Assembly: GCA_030411725.1 (NCBI GenBank) | Contig: MU839828.1 | Coordinates: 1,488,001 to 1,552,000 of the forward strand | Direction: 5' to 3' | DNA length: 64,000 nt | From: Echria macrotheca | Taxonomy: Eukaryota > Ascomycota > Sordariomycetes > Sordariales > Schizotheciaceae | In this document: positions 23,744 to 33,888 of the stretch, in pieces | How the letters are laid out: every line of letters starts with the position of its first letter | How positions within the stretch are numbered: the stretch's first letter is position 1 | The notes under the pieces: model-generated | Told to the model about the DNA's origin: nothing | The model's database searches: none | The model's input: only the letters and a program-made list of their open reading frames with translations | Position numbers and translations under genes: made by a program

Positions 23744-24763
23744 ATGAGATACTCCCTTCTCGCAGCCGCCGCCCTCGCGGCGACGGCATCCGCCCACGGA
23801 AATGTCACCTCCCCGCCAGCCCGCACGCCCGGGCCCGCGATGCTCGCAGCATGCGGCCAGGAAGCCGTGAATACCGTGCTGGGGGATGGGACCATTGCGC
23901 TAGAAGAAGTCAAGACGACCTCTGCAAAATGTATTTCTTTTCTCTCTTCCCCCCTCCCCACATATAATAACTAACAAAAATAAAAATAAAAAGGCAACAT
24001 AGGCCTCTGCCGCGGCGCCCAATTCGAAGACAACAAAGCAAACGTCCAATCCTTCTCGCCCGGCCAGGTCGTGGTAGTCGAAGTCGCGCTCCCCATTGCC
24101 CACGCCGGGCCGGCGAATGTGTCGATTGTGCAAACAGCAACAAACCAAATCGTCGGCGGGATCTTGTTGTTTTTTGATGTGTACGCGGATGAGAAGCTGG
24201 CCGAGCTGCCGGCGAATAACACCGCTTTCGGGGTTACTTTGCCGACAGGACAGGCGGGCCAGGAGGTCGCGCAGGCGTGTCGGAAGGCCGGGGATTGCGT
24301 GCTGCAGTGGTGGTGGTTTGGGACTGATGCCAAGCAGACTTATGAGAGTTGTATTGATTTTGTGTTGGTCCCGCCGGGCCCGGGGGGGGCTAATGCTGGG
24401 GCGAATTTGAGGAATGGGAATGGGGCTGGGACGAGGGCTGGTGCTGGTGGGGGGACGAAGAATGGTGTTGGCGCGGCTGTGAATGGCGGGGATCTGGGTG
24501 GTGCGAATGCGGATAACGGCGACGGAAACGACGGGGCGGCGGCTTCGACAGATTCCGACGCGCCGGAGGATGTCACGCCGGCGCCGCCTGTTGACGGGAG
24601 TTTCGGCGGTGTTCAGGGGTCGGTGCCGATTAGTGATGCGGCCGGAGCTACTACGACCGATGGGGGTGGTTCTTCGGGCGGCGATGCGGCGTATGCTCCG
24701 GTTCGGCGGAGCAGGATTTTCGGGGAGACGCAGGGGATCGATAAGCCTACTCTTCTGCAGTAG
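23744..24763 (+). CDS. Secreted chitin-binding-type-4 / LPMO-like protein
   Basis: Exons 23744-23930 and 23994-24763 give 318 residues. Residues 1-17 (MRYSLLAAAALAATASA) are a signal peptide; cleavage leaves histidine 18 as the first mature residue, as in lytic polysaccharide monooxygenases where His1 binds copper. A second histidine candidate for the copper brace is His99 in ALPIAHAGPANVSIV. Other family marks are TSPPARTPG and AACGQ near the N-terminus, then GDCVLQWWWFG and QTYESCIDF, with paired cysteines. From about residue 208 a long Gly/Ala/Asn-rich tail replaces any recognisable carbohydrate-binding module. The donor GTATTT is weak, but branch ATAACTAAC and the frame fit. It resembles fungal secreted proteins annotated as chitin-binding type 4. 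Oxidative activity on chitin or cellulose is inference, not shown. Confidence 0.82.
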
Positions 24764-25157
24764 ACTGGACTGGGCAGACTGGACCGGGATGAAGGCCTGG
24801 GTGGGTGGGTGTCATAAGGGGTGAGTGTCAATGGGAAGGCTTCTCCTTTTTTGCGGTAGACAGGCGTGGAGGCGTCGGATGGGTTATGTGAATGTCAGAA
24901 GGGATGGATGCCGCGAGGGATGGGTTTCTTTTCACAGACTCCAGTTATAATGCTTTTGATGGTGTACAGGTCGACGAGAGGCTGACCGCCACGCAACCTC
25001 CGTATTCCCCTCCCAATCTAATACAGTTATGATTGTATCCATGACCCAGCTATGCCCACTATAATTATAGATGCACTCCTCCTTAAAAATCCGTTTCTCG
25101 CATCCCATGCGCCAAGCCATGCCCTAACACCAAATGACGACGCTTCAACACATCTCC
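24764..25157. other. Convergent intergenic region
   Basis: Short 3' region between the secreted protein gene and PAN6; nothing else seen. Confidence 0.5.
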
Positions 25158-26348
25158 TTAGCTCGGCGCCAGAATAATGTTGTCAATCAGCCGTACCAAC
25201 GGCCCGCCGCTGTGGCCGAGATCCTCGCCCGGCTGTGGCGCCTCGACAGGCAGCATCCGGATCGCACCGCTCAGGATACCACCCTTGGCGGGATCAACAA
25301 CCACCAACTCCTCCATCGTGCTTGGGTCCGCCAGCGAGATGTAATCCACCTCAAACGTGACTCTCTGCTCCGGAGCCAGCGCCATCTGCTCAGCCAGGAC
25401 CTCTTCCACAACCTTGTTCGCCGCTCCCAAGACCGTCTCTCTATCCCGGGCACCACCAGCATATGCCGCCTCGGCCGCCCTCAGTGCTTTGTACAGCACC
25501 GTGGCAACGCGCCTCCGCCTCTCGCCTAGGTAGACGTTTCGCGAGCTCAGCGCCAGCCCGTCGGCCGCGCGCACTGTGGAACCCACGACCACCTCGATGG
25601 GCAGCATGAAGTCGCGCACCAGACTGCGAATGACGACCGTCTGCTGGACATCCTTCTGGCCGAAATAGACACGGTCAGGCTGGACAATATTAAACAACTT
25701 CATACAGACCGTGGCGACACCCCTGAAGAAGGTTGGCCGCGATGCTCCCTCGAGGACCTCGCCGACGGGCGTGATGGTGACAAAACTGCCCTTGCTGTTC
25801 ACCTCCTGCCCGGGGAACCCGGCCGGGTACATCTCGGCCGTGGTGGGCGCGAACACGGCGCTGATCCGCCCGAGGTTTGCGCCGTCATCCGCCAGCTCGC
25901 GGTCGAGCGCGGCCAGGGCCTTAACGTCGGCGTCCCAGGTGACAGGGTACGAGTCCAAGTCCTCGGTCACGCCGAACTGGGCTGGATTCACATAGAGCGA
26001 CACGACCACGTGGTGGTTCTCGCGCGCGGCCGCCCGGATCAGCGAGATGTGGCCCTCGTGCAGGGCGCCCATGGTGGGCACGAGTCCGACGCTGCGCTGG
26101 TCGAGCACGTGCGGGCGGTGCCAGCGGCGGACCGACTCGACGGTGCGGAGGACCCGGATCGATGTCGATGGGATTTTCTCGAAGCCTGGCGACTTGGCCG
26201 AGGAGCACGCCGAATACATTCTGGGTGATATTGGAGTGGGCACTGATCGGGAGGGTCGGAGAGCTGGTGATGTCCGAAGATGTCTCAAGGCACGCGAGCT
26301 CGAGGGGACGGGGCGGGTTGCGAGTCGCAGCAGCAGCGTGGGCTGCAT
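25158..26348 (-). CDS. PAN6: Pantoate-beta-alanine ligase (pantothenate synthetase)
   Basis: Joins pantoate and beta-alanine with ATP to make pantothenate, the vitamin B5 precursor of coenzyme A. Single exon, 396 residues. The nucleotidyltransferase signature is clear: VPTMGALHEGHISLI (HxGH-type ATP site), then SLYVNPAQFG, the PTTAEMYP loop, YFGQKDVQQ and the SSRNVYL motif (KMSKS-equivalent). It is longer than the yeast enzyme (309 residues). The first ~60 residues are Arg/Ser-rich and lack acids (LLLRLATRPVPSSSRALRHL), so a mitochondrial presequence is plausible. It is the last conserved gene before the accessory island. Confidence 0.95.
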   Translation of the reverse strand: MQPTLLLRLATRPVPSSSRALRHLRTSPALRPSRSVPTPISPRMYSACSSAKSPGFEKIPSTSIRVLRTVESVRRWHRPHVLDQRSVGLVPTMGALHEGHISLIRAAARENHHVVVSLYVNPAQFGVTEDLDSYPVTWDADVKALAALDRELADDGANLGRISAVFAPTTAEMYPAGFPGQEVNSKGSFVTITPVGEVLEGASRPTFFRGVATVCMKLFNIVQPDRVYFGQKDVQQTVVIRSLVRDFMLPIEVVVGSTVRAADGLALSSRNVYLGERRRRVATVLYKALRAAEAAYAGGARDRETVLGAANKVVEEVLAEQMALAPEQRVTFEVDYISLADPSTMEELVVVDPAKGGILSGAIRMLPVEAPQPGEDLGHSGGPLVRLIDNIILAPS

Positions 26349-28675
26349 CGTGGCTGCCGCGCGGTGCGGGGATGAGGGAATTCGCAGCGGGCGGGAAGGA
26401 CGAGGAAGCGAGAAAACCGGGACCAGGCGGCCATGGTTGCCGTGTTGATGAGTGGGAACTCTTTATACAGCCATCCTGTGATGGTTTCTGCGGCGGAGTT
26501 TTGAGGACGGGAAGATGCGCGACGAGAAACTTTGCTACAGCCACCCCGGCACGTGTGGTGGGGGCCAAACCGGGGTCCTACGGTGTATCCCGAGTCCCGA
26601 GCAAGCAACCTCATTGCATGGCTTGTATGCGCGTTTAAATGGGACATATGTTCCCGAAGCTCAACAAGACGGAGACATCCGGAAAACGGTGTTTCTTCTT
26701 GCCAGTATAGTTATCTTGATTCAAGAAATGCCACACTCTAACTACAGGTAGGTACGAAGTAACAGGGGTCTCCTTATGGACATATCCAGGACGGGTTTGC
26801 AAGACTTGAGGATATGGGACGACTACAGACTCTTGGGTAAAATAATAGCATCAATTGACCAGTAATGAGTTGGTAAAGCTTCTGAGAAACAATTGTCATC
26901 CTCAACCCCTCGGCCTTGTCGAGGGCTTGCGTCACAATGCCCCTCTGCCGATAAGCTAGTTATCGATAAGAATGCCTACCAATCAGATGCCATCGACAAC
27001 GCCGCTGTGGAGACCTGATGCTGATGAGAAGACACATCTAAACGGCTTCTTCTTCCCCGAACAACCGCAATGACAAGGTCTAGTCCCCTTGGGCAGGTAA
27101 GTTTGGGATTCGAACTCCGGTCTGAGCATCGGATTTTGTAGCAAAGTGGCATAGGTATTGACTCTTTTTGCCAGTGACAACAGTGACAGGTTTGAGCGTA
27201 TCCATCTCCCGAGAGCTCATTTCGGGGCCATCCACGTTGACCTTGGGGTTGGAGGGCGCGATGAACACTTTAGTTTGGCTCAGGGGGTGAAATGTCGCTT
27301 CATCTCCATGACAGTGGCAGCAGTGACGCCCAGAATGTATGATAGGTAGGTATGACGGCTTCTCGTCATCGGTGTTGCGCTTGGGAAAGCGTTGAACAGA
27401 CAGAAGAGAAGGTCGCCGCATGAATGTTAACCTGTTGAAGCAATGCTTCCTAGTTGAACTGGGAAATCAGGACCTTTGGGTTGGCGGCGCCTCCTGTATT
27501 TTCCGAAAATGCCTCTTCAATCGTCACATGGAGTTTCAGAACTCCCTCTTGCCAGGAACCCGCGCCTGCATTCAGCTGGATCTCTCAGTCGTGATTCCCT
27601 CGTCACACAGGGCTTCTAAGTGCTGCGCGTCGACATCCCGGAGCCGTTGCTCACGGCCAGTGCGATGAAGGTGCAAGAGACCCGTTGGGCTTGGACAACT
27701 CAGGCAGAATGGGAAGTCGTTGGTCAACGTGGTGAAAGTCTTTTGTCTGCCTGCAGGCTTAACCTTCCCCAGAACAACGCGCAGATCGAGAGCGCTTGCT
27801 GCTGCGTTAAACTTCCAAGGCAACTCTACTCCTGCCGTCCAAACATGCTTTCCCGGACCTTGGGCGGCACTGGGAGGCATGTGACGGGAATCCAGTGGTA
27901 TAAATACTTGCACTCCCCCCAGGATTTCCAGACTTCTCAAACCCATCAAATGACAACATCTACCACTCCATCTCATCAGCACCCCAATGCAACACCCAGC
28001 CAACCATACTCGTCCGTCTCGTCTCTTACCGGCCGCGCTTCATCTAACCCAGCCGCATAATATTCTTCGGCACTCGGTATTCATCAAACGCGAACCGCCC
28101 GAAATCAGTGCTCCAAACACTGAATGACCGGTTTAGCCGTGTCGAGGAGCGACCGAATACCCTAGAGAAGCGGCCTCCACTGTATATCCTGTCTAGTTGG
28201 GGAGAACCATCCAAGCGCCCCTCAGTTCGAAACTGGCCGGATCGTGGCGGTTTGTGGACAAGAACACAATGGGCACAGAAAGTGTCTCAGCGCTCCAGCC
28301 TGATGAGGGACCGGATGGAGTGGCAGATTTCATCAAAGCGGTAACCCGAAGACAGACAGGTCGAATTGCACACATATATGCAGCGCCCGGTGGGGGTTCG
28401 GATTGCCACTGCACCGTCACCTCAAGCTCGGCCAAGCGCGCCTCAACCCAAACTACGTCCAAACCCACCAAGAGATCTAAGGTGGACGAAAAGGGTAAAG
28501 GACTCGACAAAAGTACCCAGAGGCTAGAGGCGCCAGCGGATGAGTTCAAGAACAACGACGACGCTATAAAGTACCCGGCATGTTTTTGTGCGATCACCTC
28601 CGAGTATGACGTCTGTAGGGGAGACGGCAGTCGGTGCAAACCACGGGCGGCCAGCTAGGTAGTAGCTTCATCACC
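26349..28675. other. Gene-poor accessory sequence, left part
   Basis: About 2.3 kb without a credible complete gene. A TATA-like element GGTATAAATAC at 27897-27907 is followed ~50 bases later by a 36-codon frame (ATG at 27952) rich in Ser/Thr/Pro that ends at 28060, possibly a truncated gene start. Sequence at 27103-27118 looks like a tRNA T-arm on the minus strand but has no acceptor stem. The 28197-28658 frame lacks an ATG for its first 24 codons and has no recognised domain. Confidence 0.45.
27897..27907 (+). promoter_or_regulatory. TATA-box-like element in the island
   Basis: GGTATAAATAC stands about 55 bases before an ATG at 27952, with a pyrimidine-rich stretch between. It resembles a complete fungal core promoter, although the frame behind it is only 36 codons. 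Confidence 0.4.
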
Positions 28676-29030
28676 ATGGCCTGGTCCCTCTCGCGCTGGT
28701 TGATGTTTACCCGCGCCTTCCAGCTGCAGGGCGCCCTGACCTCGGCCGGTTTGAATGGTTTCCTCACGGCCTGGGTTTCCGTCAAGAGACTGGGCCTTAC
28801 GCAGAGCATGTGTGTTCTCGAGCTACTGGTATGGTTTTTTTTTTTTTTCTCTCCTCTCTCCGATCAGTGGCCCCCTCTTCATTGCTAACGTCAGGACCAA
28901 GATTTGTATCCTACTGTTGTATACGGTGCTCGCCCTGATACTCCAAAACACCGGCAGGCGCACTCAGAAAAAAGGGTGGCTCGTTACGTTTGTCAGTCTG
29001 GATATCCTCTTCTGCGCCGCCGACATTTAG
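28676..29030 (+). pseudogene. Truncated, frameshifted small membrane-protein gene
   Basis: Exon 1 (28676-28828, CACCATGG start) encodes MAWSLSRWLMFTRAFQLQGA followed by LTSAGLNGFLTAWVSVKRLG, strongly membrane-like. A GTATGG donor and a TAACGTCAG acceptor (28894) bound a plausible T-rich intron. The next hydrophobic stretch (ICILLLYTVLALILQNTGRR, then KKGWLVTFVSLDILFC) starts one base out of frame with that splice and ends at a stop at 29028. I read this as the first two or three membrane segments of a four-TM, MARVEL-like fungal protein, now frameshifted and cut short. Just beyond, a 19-base segment is duplicated (29037-29055 and 29086-29104). Family name is tentative. Confidence 0.5.
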
Positions 29031-29036
29031 GCTTCG

Positions 29037-29104
29037 CAACCTGAGAGGAAACAGTCGGTGCACACGCTTTAGGCTTATGCTTCCCAACCTGAGAGGAAAC
29101 AGTA
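29037..29104 (+). repeat. Short direct duplication
   Basis: The 19-base segment CAACCTGAGAGGAAACAGT occurs at 29037-29055 and again at 29086-29104, immediately after the decayed membrane-protein frame. Confidence 0.7.
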
Positions 29105-30256
29105 CGATTCCACTCAAACCGTGCCCATGCTCGATATCAACAACGATATCAACAACCTTATCTGGGGGGTCGGGACCGCGGCGGGGGTGCCGCGGCTACC
29201 ACATTGCCGACAACGCCATGGTACTCAGCACACGTGTCATGGAGCGGATGACGAGATGGTTTGACTAAGGGTCAGTTGTATTGTACATATATGTATGTAG
29301 CGTTATAGCAAAGGTTCGGACTGCCTTTTTGTACGAGGCTTACCCGCCTTGTGGCTTTCCAAAGTGTTTTCAAAACCAGTATTATGCCTCCCCGAGTACG
29401 TTTTTGGGCTTATTTCTTTGTAGATAGCCCCTGAGAATTTTTATTAGGCGTATGAATCAACAACAATCCTCTCGTTGCATTTTCCAAATGGCTGATCTGG
29501 GACTTTTGTCTGCAAAATCCAAGTGGCAGAGCCCTTCCCAAATGAAACTACGCAGAGTCCGTCGATTTGACGGAGCACACAATCGATCTAACCGGCTTGC
29601 GCCGAACGAAGCGGCCTGCGCCTAGTACTGGAAGGCGAGAATTGGGCCCATGTATACTGTTTCACGTCACAGCACAAGGGAGAAAGTTTTGGATAGATAC
29701 CGTATTAACTGCCCCAGAGGCCTCATGTCCCCTGAAGCATCCAGTTTTTCCCTAACAAGATGTCTAATCATCTATGGTACGCATCTGAGTTCTCTTTATC
29801 CCCACGAGAACCAACTTCATGGCGTCGGGATGGCGCAAGTAATGAGCCGCAAGAAAAAGAGACGGGCGTAGCGAGCAAATGACTTGATGACAAAGTAAGA
29901 CGCTCTGTGATACTGGGGAAGAGAAGAGAGAACTCGGATTCGCTGCCCACGCCCCCTCCCCCCAAACCATCACCAGAGCCAACAGCAGAACCGCCCCATG
30001 CATCTTCAGTGCTCAGCGGCAGCATCCTCATCCCCGGGAGTCTGATTCTCAAGTTGAGTCGTCGAAAGACCCTTGCTGAAAAGGTTCCGTCATCATCTCG
30101 AACTTGGTAGGTATCAGCATTCGTTGTTTTCGATACCTACTCCGGTCTTGACTGGGAGGAATGGGGGTATCGGTAGGCTTAGCACTGGTGGGTTTCTCTC
30201 TTGGACCTGTGCTCTAGGCTTTGCCGCACAGCCAATCGAGTCATGACCCCAGACAG
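29105..30256. other. Accessory island, no gene seen
   Basis: Only short frames of no recognisable family on either strand. Probably decayed sequence. Confidence 0.45.
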
Positions 30257-30605
30257 CAAGCACACTTAATACATTAAATGGTCTCAGGACATTCGACTGT
30301 CTGGTGCTCCCCCGATCTGCACCTCTTGCACGCATCAGAATTAGGACGCTTCGTTGGACACTACGCGGCAATATGTCCATCCTCTTTGCAAGTCTTGCAT
30401 TTTGGTGCAATCCTTTGCTGACGTGACCCTCCTCTTCACAGATGTTGCACTTCCCGGACCCGGCCTGGGAAGCAACACGTGCGCTTTTGATCTCCTGACA
30501 AGTGGTATTGTTGTGGTTCTTCGATGGTTTGTGTGGCAATAGATGCATCTCTTGATGGCCGTGCAGTCCCACGAGAGATGGCCACTCTCCTGGCATCTAG
30601 AACAG

Positions 30606-31046
30606 GGCATCTGATAGGGGTGCAACCCCCTTTTGCTACCGGTGCACCTCTTGACACAACGTTTTACCCCAACTACCTTTCAATGTACTGTTGACATCAC
30701 TTTAAAAAGCTGTATATATATTTGCCAAAGGCCTATTGACTATATATGAGGGGCTTTAAATATATAAAGGTAGAAAAAAGTAAAGATTTAAGGTCGTTAC
30801 GTTTATTGGCTAAACCCCTGGAAACGCGTTAAATCAAGACCTTTTATATCTTATTTTCGGTATATAGAGGTTTAAGAACGTGTTTGATAGATCGCAAAGC
30901 CTTTATTAATAGCCCTCCTGGTATTGCTAATACGCCTCCTGGCATTGCTAATACGCCTAAACGCTTATATTTGAGGATGTAGGCCAAAAATGTATCTTTA
31001 AGGGGATGCGTACGGATCGAAATAGGGGTGCCCCCTATCAGACGCC
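30606..31046. mobile_element. 441-bp TIR element (hAT-like MITE) with 8-bp target duplication
   Basis: The ends are inverted repeats: GGCATCTGATAGGGG at 30606-30620 and, on the other strand from 31046, GGCGTCTGATAGGGG; looser similarity continues ~20 bases inward (GCA-CCCC-TTTT/ATTTC). The 8-base sequence TAGAACAG flanks it exactly on both sides (30598-30605 and 31047-31054). The interior is AT-rich, has no transposase frame, and contains a 21-bp tandem duplication at 30914-30955. Target size fits hAT-type transposition, but the duplication does not match the hAT consensus well and the termini begin GG rather than CA, so superfamily is uncertain. It is non-autonomous and interrupts the zinc-knuckle relic. 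Confidence 0.75.
30914..30955 (+). repeat. 21-bp tandem duplication inside the TIR element
   Basis: Two copies of CCTCCTGGTATTGCTAATAC plus G, differing at one base (GGTATT versus GGCATT), a C/T difference compatible with RIP. Confidence 0.7.
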
Positions 31047-31631
31047 TAGAACAGTTACAATTCGGGACATTCGTTGGCCGAATGTCCGATCTGGCCACAA
31101 CCTCTGCACTTGCTCATCGGGCAAGCACCTGGGGAGGGAATACGTGGCGTCGTCGCACGAATTGTGAGCCCCCCCTCCCCCCCTCCCCTCCCCTCCCCGC
31201 CCATGGGCGCCACCGCAACCGTCCCGCGAAGCCTCATCATCAAACTTGTGGCGATACGTCTCGTGAACCGGGCAACAGAAAAGCCTTAGTGCGGCTTTTT
31301 GGCTCGGATCTTGGAGTGCACGCTGAAGCATATAGGCATCCATGCTTCGCTTGCCTGTGTCCCATGTGTAGAATATGCCGCGGTTCATCACGATCATCTC
31401 GCCGATGTTGCCCCCGGCGAGGGTAACCAGGAGTCTCCGCGAGTCTGTTGTGAATCCGGGTTCCGATGTTGCCCCCGGCGAGTGCCAGCGTTCACAAGTT
31501 TCCCTGATTCTGAGACGATACTCGTTGACTTAAGCGACGTACAGAGGTATGACGAGGATTCCAGCAGGCAGCGTACCCTTGCTGTTTGTGATCTTGGGGT
31601 TGTCGAGAATCTCTTTGACCCGATCCAACAC

Positions 31632-32697
31632 CCACTCCGCCTGGGCAGAATTGTAGGTTGATGAACCGGTCTTCCGGGCTTGCGAACCTGGCAACTCGAC
31701 CCATAAGCGGGATGTATCATTCTTTATAGCCGATGGGTCAGACGCTAGCTGAAGAGATATGATGTACTCGGCAAATGCCTTCACAGCTGGGACCCAGCGG
31801 TCAGGGTTTCTCAAGAACGGCTGCACTTGGTTGTAGGAGAACAGCTGGCTCGGGAGCTAGTAGAGATGCCGAACACCTACTCTGCATGGGCAGAATTGTA
31901 AGTTGATGAACCGGCCTTCCGGGCTTGCGAGCCTGGTAACTCGACCAACAAGCGTGATTGTATCCGAGGGGTTGGTTGCGCTCTCTGAAGAGTCATAATG
32001 TACTCGGCGAAAGCCCTCACAGCTGGGACCCAGCAGTTGGTGTTTCTCAAAAACGGCTGCACTTGGTTGTAGTAAAACAGCTGGCTCGGGAGCTGGTAGA
32101 GATCTCCCAGCTGACGATGGTTGACCGTTAGGCTAGCGAGCGTCTTTCCCGCGTGGACTGCACGGGAGAATGTCGAATTGGTGATGGACAGCGCAAATGG
32201 ATTGTCCGACTATAGAGCATTGTGCATATGATGCTCGACTGTCAAGTGCGGCCCGAACTGCAAGTGGTCACCAACGGCAATGTGCGGCGCGTCGTACCAT
32301 GATGGGGATCATCAAACTCATCCTCGCGCAGGCAACCCGCTTCATCCGCGAGAACTGTGTCGGCTTCGGAGCTTCCGCGATGGTTGCTTGCGGCCACCGG
32401 GGTTGTCACGATGACGCCTAAGAACTGCTCGAGGAATGTCGTGTAAAGATTTCGGATCAGCATTTTTAGGGCAGACCGAGTATCCTGATCGATAACTCTG
32501 TCAGTCTGCTGCTGGATCTGTTGGAGAGTTTCTGCAAGAGCAGGGAATTCGTTGCGGTGTCTCTCGAAAAACTCGACGGTCTCGACCAACAAGCGTAATA
32601 TATCATTCTTAGTAGCCGACAGGTTGGTCGCTCCCTGAAGAGTCATAATATACTCCGCGAATGCCTTCATAGCTGGAACTAAGCGGTCGGGGGCTTT
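31632..32697 (-). repeat. Threefold repeated coding segment of unknown family (relic)
   Basis: Copy 1 (31632-31867) and copy 2 (31875-32106) are adjacent direct repeats; a third, more diverged partial copy is at about 32577-32697. On the minus strand copies 1 and 2 encode MQPFLRN..WVPAV.AFAEYI followed by LPGSQARK.GSSTYNSA.AE; copy 3 encodes KAFAEYIMTLQGA and then continues into helical sequence VETVEFFERHRNEFPALAET...RSALKMLIRNLYTTFLEQFL. The layout suggests tandem duplication of the 5' part of one gene. I do not recognise the family; an N-terminal helical domain of a fungal STAND/NLR-type gene is one possibility but is not demonstrated. Frames are interrupted, so no full product is expected. 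Confidence 0.6.
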
Positions 32698-32699
32698 CC

Positions 32700-33108
32700 A
32701 GAACGCTTGTAATTAGTTGTTTAAGGCAGAGATTTAGATTCTAATGGGTTCATTAAAGGACGGACCAACACGTGGGATGACCGAGAACAGGACTGTCAAG
32801 GCTAGAAACATAATATCCGACGCCGCCAGTACCCGTTCCTATACCCTAGGTAGTTATTTAAATGGCTTCATATATATAGGTAAGGGGTCATCCTCAGATC
32901 TGCAGCATAGCGTCACAAGGGTTTTCAAGTTATATTCGGTTATATTAGGGGTTAAAATACATAGGCAAAGTGTTAGGAGAGGATCTTTAGGCCTTTGACT
33001 GTTACAAAGAGGCCTCCTATTTCCATTGCAACCTATTCGAATTCAAACCTCTACACCTATCTTCGCTTCGCTTACACTTGCTCTGGTAGCTGCTCCGCTT
33101 CTAGAATT
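32700..33108. other. AT-rich patch in the island
   Basis: Composition by eye is much richer in A/T than the flanks and resembles the interior of the TIR element. No inverted ends found. Probably a mutated repeat. Confidence 0.4.
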
Positions 33109-33888
33109 CTAATCCTCCCTTGGCCCCTGGTAAGCTGGACTGGTCGGTTTGACACCCAAGTTGCTCTGCAAATGGTCCCTGACGTCCTGTGCTGAGTTGT
33201 GTTCCGTGATCTTGTACTCGACGACATCCTTGACGTAGATGATCCTCTGTCCCACAGGGTCGCACTCGAAGTTCTTATGGGATGCGAAGTGGGCGATTTT
33301 GATGCAGGCATAATCATGAGGAGAGGCAGGGACCGTCATGACGTGATCGAGACTCAAATTACCGGAATCATGGCACGAACGGAAGTCCGATTGCCCGGGG
33401 AACTGAGAGGCTTGGCGTTGACATGAAGGTAGACGCATACCGGCTTCGTGGTGAAGCGCTGGTCGTCCAATGCCGCGACGCCGTGGCAACGGGGTCAATC
33501 TCTGCAATCGACTCCGCCTACAAATCGTCAGTCACTCTGCCGGGAAAAGACTGGACAGGAGTTCAAGTTACATACATCGTCATTTTCGTCGGCATTCTCG
33601 GGATTCTCGGTGTCGGCGGTCGACTTCATAGAAGCCTGGTTATCGGGAGTAGCAGCTGCAGCCTGGGTTTCACCGTCCATGTTGGTAGGCGTCTGTATTG
33701 CATGTTAGTAACTCTGTCGGAATGAACGAAATCATTGCTTCAACTCACATCGGTGCCATGGTTCTCGGCTTCAACTTCGACAGCGGTAGTCCAAGACGCG
33801 TCCGAGTCGTTGGTTTGGACACGCCAGGAACGCCGTCCCAGCGCGGGTCGGCCCAGACTGACTGCTCAGAGTCCCAATGATCCGACAT
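33109..33888 (-). pseudogene. Frameshifted multi-exon gene of unknown function
   Basis: From ATG 33888 (MSDHWDSEQSVWADPRWDGV) the sequence looks coding but must change frame to continue as TNDSDASWTTAVEVEAENHG. A GTGAGT donor and CAATACAG acceptor lead to MDGETQAAAATPDNQA and an acidic segment, then a GTATGT intron ending TTTGTAG. Exon 3 needs two more frame changes to read FTTKPVCVYLHVNAKPLSS and then HVMTVPASPHDYACIKIAHF...YVKDVVEYKITEHNSAQ to the stop at 33109. Convincing splice sites combined with several frame breaks point to a recently decayed gene. The family is not recognised; the C-terminal part has the look of a small alpha/beta domain. Confidence 0.4.

Larger units (their letters stand above)
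30257..31243 (-). pseudogene. Decayed CCHC zinc-knuckle (Gis2/CNBP-like) gene, interrupted by a TIR element
   Basis: Reading the minus strand, five CX2CX4HX4C knuckles can be traced in order: CRGCGQIGHSANEC (about 31110-31066), CSRCQESGHLSWDC (30604-30563), CNICEEEGHVSK (about 30450-30415, frame lost before the last Cys), CKTCKEDGHIAA-stop-C (about 30400-30358) and CKRCRSGEHQTVEC (about 30331-30290). Stops TAG (30361-30363) and TAA (30274-30276) sit where CAG/CAA-type codons would be expected, as C-to-T mutation by RIP would produce. At least two one-base frameshifts are also present. Between knuckles 1 and 2 lies a 441-bp inserted element. Intact relatives are single-stranded nucleic-acid-binding proteins; this copy cannot make one. 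Confidence 0.7.

Noticed and set aside
27080..27150. tRNA-like T-arm (GGGATTCGAACTCC) on the minus strand
   Set aside because: T stem pairs poorly and no matching acceptor or anticodon arm is found; at best a tRNA fragment.
28197..28658. 153-codon plus-strand frame in the island
   Set aside because: First 24 codons lack an ATG and nothing in it is recognisable; kept only as part of the accessory island description.
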